Counted from the first letter of the stretch, positions 43,034-52,120 are shown. The stretch: 64,000 nt of DNA from Fibrobacter sp. UWB5 (GCF_002210295.1 NZ_MWQH01000001.1:558001-622000), one strand, 5' to 3'. Numbers and translations are program-made. Notes: a model not told the origin generated them from the sequence alone.

Positions 43034-44059
43034 TTACTTCGTCATTTTGGACTGGAGTTGCCGAATGTGATCTTCGGACAACTTGGTCTCTTTGGCGATG
43101 GTAGCTACAGGGGTTCCCTTGGAAAGCAGGTCCAACGCGGTCAGCGTAGAGTCCAAGCCCTGCTGAATCCCTTGCTGAATCCCTTGCTGAATCCCTTGCT
43201 GAATACCCTGCTGAATACCCTGCTGTCTACCTGTAACCACTCCGTCGGCAATGCGCGCGTCTATTTCGTCTTGTGTAACCATTGAGTCTACCTGACTAGA
43301 AAGAAGTTCATCGCTGGCGGAACCAATCTCGATTCTTTCCAGGGCCTTTTGCAGAATAGGGTCTGCAAAGTCCATCGAAGCGTTGGCCTTGCCCGCATGG
43401 GTCAGCAGGTACAGCCATTTCTCTTCGCGGCTTTCGGCCTTGGCGTGAATTCTGGAGAATTCCCCCAAGTCTATCAAAATATAACTCATTTTGTCGAAAA
43501 CGGGTGCGGGGTTTCCCTGCTTTACGGCGTTGTCGCTGTACAGGTGCCAGGTGTCGCGGAAATTTTTTGGTTCAAGCCTAAGGGGAAAATTGCACAGCCA
43601 GATAGACACGATTTCGGGCAACTGGTAGCGCCTGCGCTTTCTCTCGTTCTCCTCCAGGGCCTTGAACTCCGGGGACTTGTCCATCTTGATTTTGCCGTCT
43701 ATGGTAAGGTATGCGCCGTAAAGCAACACCCGGTCGGTAAAGAAGGGGTGCGACGCCCTCTGGATTTCGATATCCATGCAGCGGTTGTCCTCTGTCCATG
43801 CGTGAATGTCGAACTTGATTTCTTTGGCCTCGGGCGCGCGCAAGATGAGCGGCTGGTTAAAGGTGTATTTCATGGACTTTATCTTGCGACCGTCTTCCAG
43901 GTGCAGCAGGCTGTTGATAAAGTCCGCCAGAGCCTCCTCGTCGTCGAGCAGGGCGTAGAATGCTGGGTCGTAGGTTGGGTCCAGGTACCGCTTGCCCCGC
44001 AAAATTTCGGGGATTTCCTTGCGGGTGGTAGGGTTGTTTGCATTTTGGTTTGGCGTCAT
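43034..44059 (-). CDS. Rpn family PD-(D/E)XK nuclease 2 with QQGI repeats
   Basis: 341 residues. Core motif IKFDIHAWTEDNRCMDIEIQRA (about 80-102). The ATG at 44059 is chosen because AAGGAG precedes it. Near the C-terminus the four-residue unit QQGI is repeated five times (12-base repeats at 43160-43224), followed by STLTALDLLSKGTPVATIAKETKLSEDHIRQL, a helix-turn-helix-like end. Repeat number in such genes may vary between strains. A putative DNase involved in genome rearrangement. Confidence 0.82.
   Translation of the reverse strand: MTPNQNANNPTTRKEIPEILRGKRYLDPTYDPAFYALLDDEEALADFINSLLHLEDGRKIKSMKYTFNQPLILRAPEAKEIKFDIHAWTEDNRCMDIEIQRASHPFFTDRVLLYGAYLTIDGKIKMDKSPEFKALEENERKRRRYQLPEIVSIWLCNFPLRLEPKNFRDTWHLYSDNAVKQGNPAPVFDKMSYILIDLGEFSRIHAKAESREEKWLYLLTHAGKANASMDFADPILQKALERIEIGSASDELLSSQVDSMVTQDEIDARIADGVVTGRQQGIQQGIQQGIQQGIQQGIQQGLDSTLTALDLLSKGTPVATIAKETKLSEDHIRQLQSKMTK
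43160..43224. repeat. 12-base tandem repeat in the nuclease 2 gene
   Basis: About five copies of CTTGCTGAATCC or the variant CCTGCTGAATAC. The 12-base period keeps the frame and encodes QQGI units. Not a CRISPR: there are no spacers. Confidence 0.85.
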
Positions 44060-44265
44060 GGTATAGTACTCCTTAGATGAAAAAAACACTTGATTGTTCA
44101 AGTGCTTGGAGCCTATTCGGTGACGCTCAGGCAGATAATAGAAAAGGTGTAGAAATTGTAAAGGGCTTTTTTGTAAAAGATGTGTAAAACCATCATCCAG
44201 ACTATAAGGGATTGCTTTAAATAGTCTTTAGTAGTTGCAAGATAATGTTTAAGACGAAATAAGAT

Positions 44266-44451
44266 TTAGAATCCATATCTTTTTCTGAGAAGAGAAAGTT
44301 TCTTTAGTCCAGCAGCTCCGCTTAGAACTTCTGCCTTGACGCGACTCCTTGATGCAGGATTCTTTAATGAACGTTCAACAGCGCTAACGAAGGACTTTAC
44401 TTGCTTGGTCCCTGCTATTGTGAAACTGTTTTTGATACTTGAAGTCGCCAT
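44266..44451 (-). CDS. Small basic hypothetical protein
   Basis: 61 residues; not assigned to a family. Starts with MATSSIKNSFTIAGTKQVKSF, then VSAVERSLKNP and a basic end KKLSLLRKRYGF. Start has AGAAGG eight bases upstream, a genuine ribosome site. It has the size and charge of an antitoxin or regulator, but there is no toxin partner beside it. Next to an Rpn gene. Confidence 0.5.
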   Translation of the reverse strand: MATSSIKNSFTIAGTKQVKSFVSAVERSLKNPASRSRVKAEVLSGAAGLKKLSLLRKRYGF

Positions 44452-44710
44452 ATTTGAAACCTTCTTTTTAAATATACATTAATACAATCGATATTCAAGT
44501 CTTTACTTGATTTAGTTAGGCTAAATCCATTCACAAGTTCTGCACGTCTCTTCCCCCAAAAAAATTTGGGGCCGGGTGGTCGGGGAGTGGTGGCCGGGGG
44601 AGATTCTCGTTTTTACAAAAGTTTTACGAAAAATTGGTATTCAAACGGACGAAACTGGCGTGTTAATAAAGAGGGGGTGGACCACAATTTAACCCGAAAG
44701 GAAAATACAA

Positions 44711-45505
44711 ATGAAAATCAAGTCTTTTGACGACCTAGACATTACCGACCCGATTATGTTCGGACTCGTATTCAGCAACAAGCACATCGCGCAACCATTC
44801 ATCGAGCATTTGTTAGGCATAAAAATCGACCATCTGGAAACTCCAGTTCCTGAGGCGGTTTTGAGCTTCGATGCGGAGCACAAGGGCGTGCGCTATGATG
44901 TTTTTGCTCGCGAAACAAATGAAAACGGCGAAATGATTCGTTCTTTTGATTTGGAAATGCAAATGGTCGATACCAAGGAACTTCCGCAGCGTGCCAGATA
45001 TTATCAGAGTGTGGGTGATGGTGTTGCTCTTTCAAAGGGAGGTTATTACACTAGCCTCAAGGAGCAGTACATCATTTTTCTTTGCCCTATGGATATTTTT
45101 GGGCGAGGTTTCCCCGCTTATCATTTTGAAAATAGGGCGCGTGAGGATTCTAGCGTTATATTGGATGACCGCACTTTCAAAAATTTTTATATCTTTAAGA
45201 AGTACGAGGATTTTACGGATCCGGTCGTCAAGGCTTACATGAAGTATTTTGCGACCAGAAATGTGGACTCCCGTGAAACTAGAACCATCAACGATCAAGT
45301 GTCTTATTACAAAGCCGACACTCTCATAAGGAGCAAGTACATGACTTTCGAATATGACCTTCATGAAAGCAAGGAAGAAGGCAAAGCTGAAGCCAAACTC
45401 GAAATGATTGACGCCATGATTGCAAACGATATTCCTGTTGAGAAAATCGCTGTTATTTCGGGTGTTCCTCTGGATGAGATTCAAAAACGTCGCTCTCAGC
45501 GATAA
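44711..45505 (+). CDS. Rpn family PD-(D/E)XK nuclease 3
   Basis: 264 residues. Core motif RYDVFARETNENGEMIRSF, then DLEMQMVD (about 60-90), matches the PD-(D/E)XK transposase family, with the YYTSLKEQYIIFLCPMD block (about 117). The N-terminal ITDPIMFGLVFSNKHIAQPFIEHLLG is typical. Less AT-poor than the other two and more distant from them. Ribosome site GAAAGG; no inverted repeats seen around it. Confidence 0.82.
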   Translation: MKIKSFDDLDITDPIMFGLVFSNKHIAQPFIEHLLGIKIDHLETPVPEAVLSFDAEHKGVRYDVFARETNENGEMIRSFDLEMQMVDTKELPQRARYYQSVGDGVALSKGGYYTSLKEQYIIFLCPMDIFGRGFPAYHFENRAREDSSVILDDRTFKNFYIFKKYEDFTDPVVKAYMKYFATRNVDSRETRTINDQVSYYKADTLIRSKYMTFEYDLHESKEEGKAEAKLEMIDAMIANDIPVEKIAVISGVPLDEIQKRRSQR

Positions 45506-45532
45506 AACATTCCCCCTTCCCCGAAAAAGTTC

Positions 45533-45566
45533 ATGCCCGGATCTGCTGGATTCGGGTGCTTTTTTA
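45533..45566 (+). terminator. Intrinsic terminator after nuclease 3
   Basis: GCCCGGATC, loop TGCT, GGATTCGGGTGC followed by TTTTTTA; the stem has one or two mismatches. Confidence 0.65.
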
Positions 45567-45578
45567 TTTGCGGTAGGT

Positions 45579-46691
45579 CTAGTTCCTCATCAAGGATTCC
45601 GGTAAGAATCCCTGTTGATTAAGTGCACGGATAAGGCTCACCATCAACGGGCCGCCTGCGAATTTCAGGTAATACTTCCTGGCGCCTTCGGATATGGGGG
45701 CGATAAAACCTGCATTCAGCATACTACGAATATATCTGGACCTGGTGTAGGCATTGGGCCAGATGTCGGCTATGTCGGAGGCTTGAAATACGGGCTTTTC
45801 TAACGACACTTGCAAAGCAGAGTAGATGTCCTTCCCGATTACGCCTGTGTGTAGGGAATCTTGCAATGCGGGTTTCAGAATGTACTTTCTGACATAATTG
45901 ATATCTGTCAATTTTTCGGTCTTTTGCAGTTCGTCCAAAAGCCCCTGAAGCACAAACGCGCACCACTGAACCATTGCCTCGTTGTTCTTGGAGTCTGCAA
46001 CCTTCAGCATTTCGTAGTATTTGTTGCGATCGGAGCAGAATACCGCCGTAGGATTAAACAGCCTGGACTGCCGAGCATCAAAAAGGCGTACGATCATGGC
46101 GTAAGTCAATAGCCTTGCGGTTCTGCCGTTTCCGTTGCGGAAGGGGTGTATCCATACGAACTGGTGGTGCGCTACAGAGACCTTCAGAAGGTCGAATTGT
46201 TGGTCATACGGTTTATTGATGAACTTTACAAGTTCACGCATCAATGCGGGAACATCGTCCGCGGCGGGGGGCTCATGGTTAGAGCCCGCGATGGTAATAG
46301 GCGTGTCGCGATAGCGACCTGCATTGGGGGCGACGGCCATTTTCTGTAATTCGCAAATAAATTGCTCGTCTATGGGCGCACTGCTTACTTCAATGAACTG
46401 TAGAGCCTGTTCCAGATTGCCGATTTCTACGAACCCTTCCCTTTCTCTGATTGCGGGCGGCAGATTTTCTTTCGAAACATAGTCCAAGACGGTGGTGTTG
46501 TTCCCTTCTATCCTTGAAGAACCGATTGCTTCCAGCAATTGGAAACTGCGCTGCAGCTGGAAAAACCATACCCTTGGAGTGGAACCAGACAGTGCGATAC
46601 CCCGGAGATGCTCCAGTTTGAAAAGTAGTGTCGTTACCGGAGAGCCGAAACTCACCACAGGCATCATCAATTCTTCTACAATATCTTCCAT
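45579..46691 (-). CDS. Class II Fic family AMPylase-like protein
   Basis: 370 residues. The Fic active-site motif is HPFRNGNGRTAR (about 178-189), which matches HxFxxGNGRxxR. The autoinhibitory helix motif SSRIEGN (about 58) lies N-terminal to it, with the Glu that blocks ATP: this defines class II. A winged-helix-like C-terminal part follows (about 290-360). Such proteins transfer AMP to a target protein or may be toxins; no antitoxin gene is needed because the inhibitory helix is internal. Target unknown. Confidence 0.9.
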   Translation of the reverse strand: MEDIVEELMMPVVSFGSPVTTLLFKLEHLRGIALSGSTPRVWFFQLQRSFQLLEAIGSSRIEGNNTTVLDYVSKENLPPAIREREGFVEIGNLEQALQFIEVSSAPIDEQFICELQKMAVAPNAGRYRDTPITIAGSNHEPPAADDVPALMRELVKFINKPYDQQFDLLKVSVAHHQFVWIHPFRNGNGRTARLLTYAMIVRLFDARQSRLFNPTAVFCSDRNKYYEMLKVADSKNNEAMVQWCAFVLQGLLDELQKTEKLTDINYVRKYILKPALQDSLHTGVIGKDIYSALQVSLEKPVFQASDIADIWPNAYTRSRYIRSMLNAGFIAPISEGARKYYLKFAGGPLMVSLIRALNQQGFLPESLMRN

Positions 46692-46996
46692 GACATTTGC
46701 TCCATTTCGATAGGAAAATTAGCAAACAATTGCGCTGAGATAATGCGTACAATAGTCAAATTATTGAAAATTTATAAAAATTCCATATTTTTTGTAGATG
46801 AAAAGTATAGAAATTTTATAGAAACAATTGACTTTTAATAAAAAGAACAATTGACTTTTGGTGGAGCAATAAAGGATTCTAGTAAGATTTCTGTGATAAA
46901 TTTGGCTTGAATTGCCCGAAGTTACGTAACAATTACCTATATTTGCCGAGAATTTGTTCAACATAGGTTTTCAAACCATAACCCGAGGTTTGCGGC
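46692..46996. other. Promoter region of the second polysaccharide locus
   Basis: About 300 AT-rich bases with three signals. The 13-base ACAATTGACTTTT is repeated directly at 46824-46836 and 46847-46859. A perfect 10-base palindrome GTTACGTAAC lies at 46921-46930. A FCB-type box TATATTTG is at 46938-46945, about 50 bases before the first start codon. Together these suggest a regulated promoter for the gene run that follows. Confidence 0.45.
46938..46945 (+). promoter_or_regulatory. FCB-type TAnnTTTG promoter box before the polysaccharide locus
   Basis: TATATTTG at 46938-46945 matches the -7 box known from Bacteroidetes. The palindrome GTTACGTAAC just upstream may be an operator. Confidence 0.4.
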
Positions 46997-47527
46997 GTGG
47001 CGCAGAACAAGAACCTCCTTATTCTAGGTGCTGGCCAGTATGGCGTCATGGCGAAGGAAATCGCCGAGGCCATGGGCGTTTTCGAGCGTATCGCTTTCCT
47101 CGACGACTCTTTCTTGGCTTGTCATCCTGAGCAAGCTACGCGCGTCGAAGGATCTATGGCAGACCTCCCGAAATTCGCCGTCGATTACCGCTACGGGTTC
47201 GTGGCTATCGGTAATCCGGAACTCCGCCGCAAGCTTACCGAACAGCTTTTACAAAACAACATGACCCCGGCAACACTCGTGCACCCCACGGCATACGTGA
47301 GCCCGAGTGCTAAGCTCGAACAGGGCTGCTGCATCGAGCCGAATGCCACCGTGCAAACCGGGGCGACTCTCGGAACGGCAACCTTCGTGGCGAGCGGAGC
47401 CGTTGTCCGCCATAACGCAACCGTTGGCGACTTCAGCCATATAGACTGCAACGCCGTTGTCCAAACGGGCGCTGTTGTCCCTGCGGCGACAAAGGTCGCC
47501 TGTAATTCTGTTTTTAACAAGGTCTAA
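46997..47527 (+). CDS. PglD/NeuD-family sugar O- or N-acetyltransferase
   Basis: 176 residues. N-terminal Rossmann-like part (LLILGAGQYGVMAKEIAEAMG, FLDDSF) and a C-terminal left-handed beta-helix made of hexapeptide repeats (TLVHPTAYVSPSAKLEQGCC, ATVQTGATLGTATFVASGAV). Such enzymes acetylate an amino sugar nucleotide. The start is a GTG at 46997 with GAGG upstream. Residues 41-54, LACHPEQATRVEGS, come from an in-frame palindromic element (47119-47158) and are foreign to the fold's usual sequence at this loop. First gene of the locus. Confidence 0.8.
   Translation: MAQNKNLLILGAGQYGVMAKEIAEAMGVFERIAFLDDSFLACHPEQATRVEGSMADLPKFAVDYRYGFVAIGNPELRRKLTEQLLQNNMTPATLVHPTAYVSPSAKLEQGCCIEPNATVQTGATLGTATFVASGAVVRHNATVGDFSHIDCNAVVQTGAVVPAATKVACNSVFNKV
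47119..47158 (+). repeat. In-frame dispersed repeat inside the PglD-like gene
   Basis: TTGTCATCCTGAGCAAGC... GCGTCGAAGGATC, of the GTCATCC-palindrome-GGATC type. It lies within the first, Rossmann-like half of the gene and does not break the frame. Confidence 0.6.
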
Positions 47528-48147
47528 TGATGTATAAGCATTTCTTTAAACGCCTTATCGATATCGTTCTTTCTGGATTCGGCATTGTGGTGCTCGCGCT
47601 CCCGATGCTTGCCATAGCAATCGCCATCAAGCTGGATAGCAAGGGCCCGGTGTTCTTCAAGCAGAAACGCGTGGGCCTGCATAAGACACATTTTTACATC
47701 TACAAGTTTCGCACCATGCGTACCGACACCCCGAAGGATGCTCCGACCCATGAACTGAGCGACCCCAAGAAGTGGATTACGCGAGTGGGCGGGTTCCTGC
47801 GCAAAACCAGCCTGGATGAACTCCCGCAGATGTTCAACATTTTCGGCGGCACCATGAGCATTATCGGCCCGCGCCCGGCTCTGTGGAACCAGTACGACCT
47901 GATTGCTGAACGCGACAAGTATGGTGCCAACGACGTGCCCGTAGGCCTTACCGGCTGGGCCCAGATTAACGGCCGCGACGAACTGGAAATCCCTGTGAAG
48001 GCAGCCCTTGACGGAGAATACGTAAAGCGCCAGAGCTTTGCCTTTGACTGCAAGTGCTTCTTTGGTACGTTTATTAGCGTGCTCAAGAGCGATGGCGTGG
48101 TCGAAGGCGGTACCGGCGAACTCCACAAGCAGGAGGCTGCACGATGA
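47527..48147 (+). CDS. PglC/WcaJ-type initiating sugar-phosphate transferase
   Basis: 206 residues, monotopic phosphoglycosyl transferase. One N-terminal membrane hairpin (about 9-32), then KFRTMRTD (about 58), RKTSLDELPQMFNIF (catalytic Asp-Glu, about 95-109) and SIIGPRPAL (about 114). It transfers a sugar phosphate from a UDP-sugar to undecaprenyl phosphate, the first membrane step of the chain. It starts just before the stop of the previous gene. Short form without the N-terminal domain of WbaP. Confidence 0.92.
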   Translation: MMYKHFFKRLIDIVLSGFGIVVLALPMLAIAIAIKLDSKGPVFFKQKRVGLHKTHFYIYKFRTMRTDTPKDAPTHELSDPKKWITRVGGFLRKTSLDELPQMFNIFGGTMSIIGPRPALWNQYDLIAERDKYGANDVPVGLTGWAQINGRDELEIPVKAALDGEYVKRQSFAFDCKCFFGTFISVLKSDGVVEGGTGELHKQEAAR

Positions 48148-49022
48148 AACGCATCCTGATTACCGGAGCCAACAGCTACATTGGCACAAACTTTGCTACC
48201 TACCTGGCACAGCCTGAATTTGCGGGCAAATACCAGGTAGATACCCTCGACATGGTGGGTGTTGCTTGGAAGTCCTTTGACTTTTCGCCTTACGATGCCG
48301 TTTACCACGTGGCAGGTATTGCCCATAGCGACAATGGCAAGATTAGCGACGAACGCGCCAAGATTTATTACGCTGTGAATACAGACCTTACTATAGTATG
48401 CGCCCAGAGGGCGAAGGATGCTGGCGTAAAGCAGTTTGTGTTCATGAGCAGTGCCATTGTGTATGGCGATAGTGCCCCTATTGGTAAGTCCAAGATTATT
48501 ACCCGCGACACTCCCGTGAACCCGGCCAACTGCTACGGCGACAGCAAGGTGCAGGCTGAAAATGGCCTGCGTCAGCTAGATTGCGATACCTTCAAGGTTG
48601 TGATTTTGCGCCCGCCCATGATTTTTGGCAAGTACAGTAAGGGCAATTATCCGTTACTCAGTAAACTTGCTCGGAAACTCCCGGTGTTCCCGAAGGTGGA
48701 TAATTGCCGCAGCATGCTCTACATTGGCAACTTGGTGGAATTTGTTCGCCTGATGATCGAAAACGAAGAGCAGGGAACCTTCTGGCCGCAGAACCCGCAG
48801 TATAGCAACACTAGCGAAGTGATTGCACAAATCGCGAAGGCTCACGGCAAGCGCTGCGTGCTTATTCCCGGATTCGGCTGGGCTCTCAAGATTCTTTCAC
48901 ATGCCACTGGTTTGGTGAATAAGGCCTTTGGCAACCTTGCTTACGACCAGAGCCTGAGCGTGTACAAGGAACCCTACCAGAAGTATAGCCTGCAAGAAGC
49001 TATCGAAAGGACGGAAAAGTAG
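48144..49022 (+). CDS. NAD-dependent sugar epimerase/dehydratase
   Basis: 292 residues, extended SDR. Nucleotide-binding TGANSYIGTN (7-16), HVAGIAHSD (about 56), Ser/Tyr/Lys site with SSAIVYGD and CYGDSK (about 131-135), then PPMIFGKYSKGNYPLLSKL (about 154-172) as in UDP-GlcNAc/GalNAc 4-epimerase-like proteins. Coupled to the PglC-like gene by a four-base overlap. A keto-sugar 4-reductase or epimerase is likely; exact substrate unclear. Confidence 0.8.
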   Translation: MKRILITGANSYIGTNFATYLAQPEFAGKYQVDTLDMVGVAWKSFDFSPYDAVYHVAGIAHSDNGKISDERAKIYYAVNTDLTIVCAQRAKDAGVKQFVFMSSAIVYGDSAPIGKSKIITRDTPVNPANCYGDSKVQAENGLRQLDCDTFKVVILRPPMIFGKYSKGNYPLLSKLARKLPVFPKVDNCRSMLYIGNLVEFVRLMIENEEQGTFWPQNPQYSNTSEVIAQIAKAHGKRCVLIPGFGWALKILSHATGLVNKAFGNLAYDQSLSVYKEPYQKYSLQEAIERTEK

Positions 49023-49024
49023 AA

Positions 49025-49855
49025 ATGGCTCAACCGTATAGTGTTTTGATGGCTGTGTACAAGAAAGATGATCCGTCTTTCTTGTCAACTGCTGTAGAAA
49101 GCATGCTTAAGCAGACTATTCTTTGTGAACAGTTTATTATTGTTGAAGATGGCCCTTTGCCGGAGAGCCTTCAAGTAATTATTGATAAGTACGAAAAGAA
49201 TTCCCCAGAGTTGTTCACTGTTGTAAGGTTAAGTGAAAATAAGGGTCTCGCGAATGCATTGAATAATGGAATTGCGGTTTCTCGAAATGAACTTATTGCG
49301 AGAATGGATAGTGATGATATATCGTTTCCGAAAAGGTGCGAAAAACAACTGTTAATGTTTCAGCAGGATTCTGATTTAGCTCTTGTTGGAACAGCTACGC
49401 TTGACTTTTTTGATTCGCCAGAGAATGCTAAGCCTAGTGTTCGCCCGACTCCCGCAAAAGCAGAAGAAATAAAGAGAATCTTAAAACGAAATGATCCTTT
49501 TGCGCATCCCACTGTTATGTATAAAAAATCTGTAATACAAGCGTGTGGCGGCTATGATGCGTCTCTGCGTCGTGTGGAAGATTATGAATTGTTTTCACAT
49601 TTGGTTGCCTTAGGCTATAAAGCGACGAATATAGAAGAACCGCTGCTCTATTATAGGGCGAATAAAATGATGCTTTTACGCAATAGAAGTAAAATTAACA
49701 GGAATACTCGTATTCTTGTCCAGAAAAAGATATATCGCCGCGGTGAATGTTCGTTTCTTGACTATTTGTATGTTTTCTTTGCCATGAAAGTTGCTGGATT
49801 GATACCATCGTTTATTTATGAAAAAGCTTATAATTTGGTCAAGAAAAAATCATGA
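49025..49855 (+). CDS. Family 2 glycosyltransferase
   Basis: 276 residues. SVLMAVYKKDDPSFL (6-20), IIVEDGPLPE, NKGLANALNNGI (about 74), ARMDSDDISFP (about 92-102), then a C-terminal DASLRRVEDYELFSHL (about 180) as in rhamnosyl/galactosyl GT2. From here on base composition turns AT-rich, in contrast to the three genes before it. Two bases after the epimerase; overlaps the next gene by four bases. Confidence 0.88.
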   Translation: MAQPYSVLMAVYKKDDPSFLSTAVESMLKQTILCEQFIIVEDGPLPESLQVIIDKYEKNSPELFTVVRLSENKGLANALNNGIAVSRNELIARMDSDDISFPKRCEKQLLMFQQDSDLALVGTATLDFFDSPENAKPSVRPTPAKAEEIKRILKRNDPFAHPTVMYKKSVIQACGGYDASLRRVEDYELFSHLVALGYKATNIEEPLLYYRANKMMLLRNRSKINRNTRILVQKKIYRRGECSFLDYLYVFFAMKVAGLIPSFIYEKAYNLVKKKS

Positions 49856-50943
49856 AACGAGTTTTGTTTATTTTACCAACTCTTACTAATGGAGGCGCTG
49901 AAAAAGTTGCCTCAATTATCGCCAATGCCTTATGTACGAAATTTGCTGTTGATTTCCTGCTTTTAGAAAATGATAATAAAGAATGCTACTTTTTGAATGA
50001 AAACATCGCCATAAAGAATTTAGGCGTGCGAATATCTCATCGAGGAAACAAATTTTTAACGGTATGTGCGTTCTTTAGGAGCTTTCTCAAACAATATATA
50101 GGTGTTAAATCAGCTTTGAAAATATTAAAACCAGATGTGGTTGTGTCATTTTTGCCTAAAGCTGATTTGTTTGCGTATTTATTCAAAAATAAAATTGGTT
50201 ACAAATGGATTTCTTCGGAAAGAAACGATCCTACTGTGAGAAATGCCGTTGAAAGAAATGTTCTTGAAATAATATATAGGCGATGTGATACTTTTGTATG
50301 CCAAAGTTCAGTTGTTGCTAGGTATTATGAAAAAAGGCGTGTTAAAAATTGTATTGTAATTCCGAATCCTATTTGTAATTTGGAAGAAAATAAGATTGAG
50401 AATGTTCCTTATGATGACTATATGGTTGCTGTTGGTCGATTTAATGAACAAAAAAATTATTCGTTGTTAGTAAATGCTTATTCTGATGCTTTAAAAGAGA
50501 TGTCTTTTAAAACTAAGCTTGTTATTGTTGGTGATGGCCCGCTTTGGGATAATATTAAAGCCCTTATAACAGAAAAAAATCTTTTGGAAAAAGTAATACT
50601 TTTAGGTAGAAAAAATAATGTTAACGACTATTTGAAGAAAGCCAAATTTTTTGTATTGACATCTAATTATGAGGGTATGCCTAATGTGTTGATCGAGGCT
50701 ATGTCTGCGGGCTTGCCAGTTGTGTCAACCGATTTTTTTACTGGTGTTGCTCGCGAATTAATTTCCGACGAAAATGGTGTTGTTGTGCCTGTGGGCGACC
50801 GACTTGAATTAAAGAAAGCGCTTTTGAAAATGGTGGGGAAAAAAGAAGAGGAATTGAAGATGATGGGGACTTTGGGAAGAAAACATCTTAAGCATATGGA
50901 TAAAGAGTCTGTATGTGGTTTATGGGAAAAGATTTTTGCATAG
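49852..50943 (+). CDS. Family 4 glycosyltransferase 1
   Basis: 363 residues, GT-B fold. N-terminal TLTNGGAEKVASIIA (10-24) and C-terminal YMVAVGRFNEQKNY (about 186), FVLTSNYEGMPNVLIEAMSAGLP (about 270-290), the E(x7)E-type donor site. Retaining enzyme adding a sugar in the cytoplasm. AT-rich; overlaps its neighbour. Confidence 0.88.
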   Translation: MKRVLFILPTLTNGGAEKVASIIANALCTKFAVDFLLLENDNKECYFLNENIAIKNLGVRISHRGNKFLTVCAFFRSFLKQYIGVKSALKILKPDVVVSFLPKADLFAYLFKNKIGYKWISSERNDPTVRNAVERNVLEIIYRRCDTFVCQSSVVARYYEKRRVKNCIVIPNPICNLEENKIENVPYDDYMVAVGRFNEQKNYSLLVNAYSDALKEMSFKTKLVIVGDGPLWDNIKALITEKNLLEKVILLGRKNNVNDYLKKAKFFVLTSNYEGMPNVLIEAMSAGLPVVSTDFFTGVARELISDENGVVVPVGDRLELKKALLKMVGKKEEELKMMGTLGRKHLKHMDKESVCGLWEKIFA

Positions 50944-50952
50944 AAGGCTTTT

Positions 50953-52119
50953 ATGGAAATTTTATATTCTTTAAACGCGTTGTTTCCTTATGGAACTCCT
51001 ATTGCTTCAAGAACGCTCAACATTTGTCGAATATTACACTCTATGGGACATAGAGTCCATCTCTTTTGTGATTACTTGAGCGAACCTTCTATTTGTGATG
51101 AATCTAAAGATTTTGCAGTGCTTGAAGGAATAAACATTCACTTCTCTTTTGTGCAACGGAATTTTAAATCTCAGTTGTTTAAATCTTTGCATGCGTCAAG
51201 AAAAATTGAGAATTTCTTGAAAAAGAATCATGTCGATTTGATAATTGCAACGACAAATGCCGAACGATTCTTGATGACTTCAAAAATCGCCGCAAGGTAT
51301 AACATTCCGTTGTTGTTAGAAATTTGTGAAAAATACCATTATTCAAATTGGTCTTTTGGCCGCTTTAATCCGAGATATTATACATTTCTTAGATGTTGGA
51401 AAAAGGAATATATGAAAGCGGATGGCGTTATTGCTATCAGCAGATTTCTTGAAAAACATTTTACTGAATATGGGAAAAAAACTATTAGGATGCCTTCTGT
51501 CTTGGACGTTTCTAAAATTCCATGCAGACTAACGAGTACTTCAGATAATTGTGTTAGATTTGTTTTTTCTGGAGGATTGGGAAATGGCAAAGATTCCTTG
51601 GCTGAATTTATGATTGCTTTGAATAATGTCAAGGGAAAACTTTCTCGAAAAATAGAGCTGAATATTTATGGCCCAACAAAAACTGCTGTACTGAATCAGC
51701 TTGGAAAAAAAGCGTATGTTGCTCACGAATTGGATGATATAGTGTGCTATCATGGTCGAATTCCTCAAAATGAAATTCCTCTGCGTTTACTTGAAAACGA
51801 TTTTGGGATTATATTACGTCCTCAAAGAGAATCTTCTAATGCCGGTTTTCCAACTAAATTGGCGGAATATATGTCCGCAGGGCTTCCTGTTCTGGCAAAT
51901 GATACAGGTGACATTGGTTTGTATCTTAATTCAACCAATGGCTGTTTGTTGGAAAACAAAAGTGTAAAAAAAATTGAACAAGCTGTTCTTGCAATAGACT
52001 CGATGTCTAAAGAAAAATTGTCTGATATGCGAAAAGCAGCTCGTAAAACTGCGGAGGAAAATTTTGATTACCATATTTATGCTCCGCTTTTGAGAGACTT
52101 TTTACAGAACATTCGATAA
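50953..52119 (+). CDS. Family 4 glycosyltransferase 2
   Basis: 388 residues, GT-B fold. SLNALFPYGTPIASRTLNIC near the start, VRFVFSGGLGNGKDSL (about 197), and NAGFPTKLAEYMSAGLPVLA (about 296-315), the donor site. Follows GT4 1 by nine bases. Confidence 0.85.
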   Translation: MEILYSLNALFPYGTPIASRTLNICRILHSMGHRVHLFCDYLSEPSICDESKDFAVLEGINIHFSFVQRNFKSQLFKSLHASRKIENFLKKNHVDLIIATTNAERFLMTSKIAARYNIPLLLEICEKYHYSNWSFGRFNPRYYTFLRCWKKEYMKADGVIAISRFLEKHFTEYGKKTIRMPSVLDVSKIPCRLTSTSDNCVRFVFSGGLGNGKDSLAEFMIALNNVKGKLSRKIELNIYGPTKTAVLNQLGKKAYVAHELDDIVCYHGRIPQNEIPLRLLENDFGIILRPQRESSNAGFPTKLAEYMSAGLPVLANDTGDIGLYLNSTNGCLLENKSVKKIEQAVLAIDSMSKEKLSDMRKAARKTAEENFDYHIYAPLLRDFLQNIR

Positions 52120-52120
52120 G

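Noticed and set aside
43160-43224. CRISPR-like array
   Set aside because: The repeats are 12 bases, directly adjacent and in frame with a nuclease gene; there are no spacers.
41016-44059. Insertion sequences, since Rpn proteins are often annotated as transposases
   Set aside because: No terminal inverted repeats or target duplications were found around any of the three genes.
46761-46964. A 67-codon minus-strand frame before the PglD-like gene
   Set aside because: Phe/Ile/Asn-rich translation of an AT-rich promoter region.
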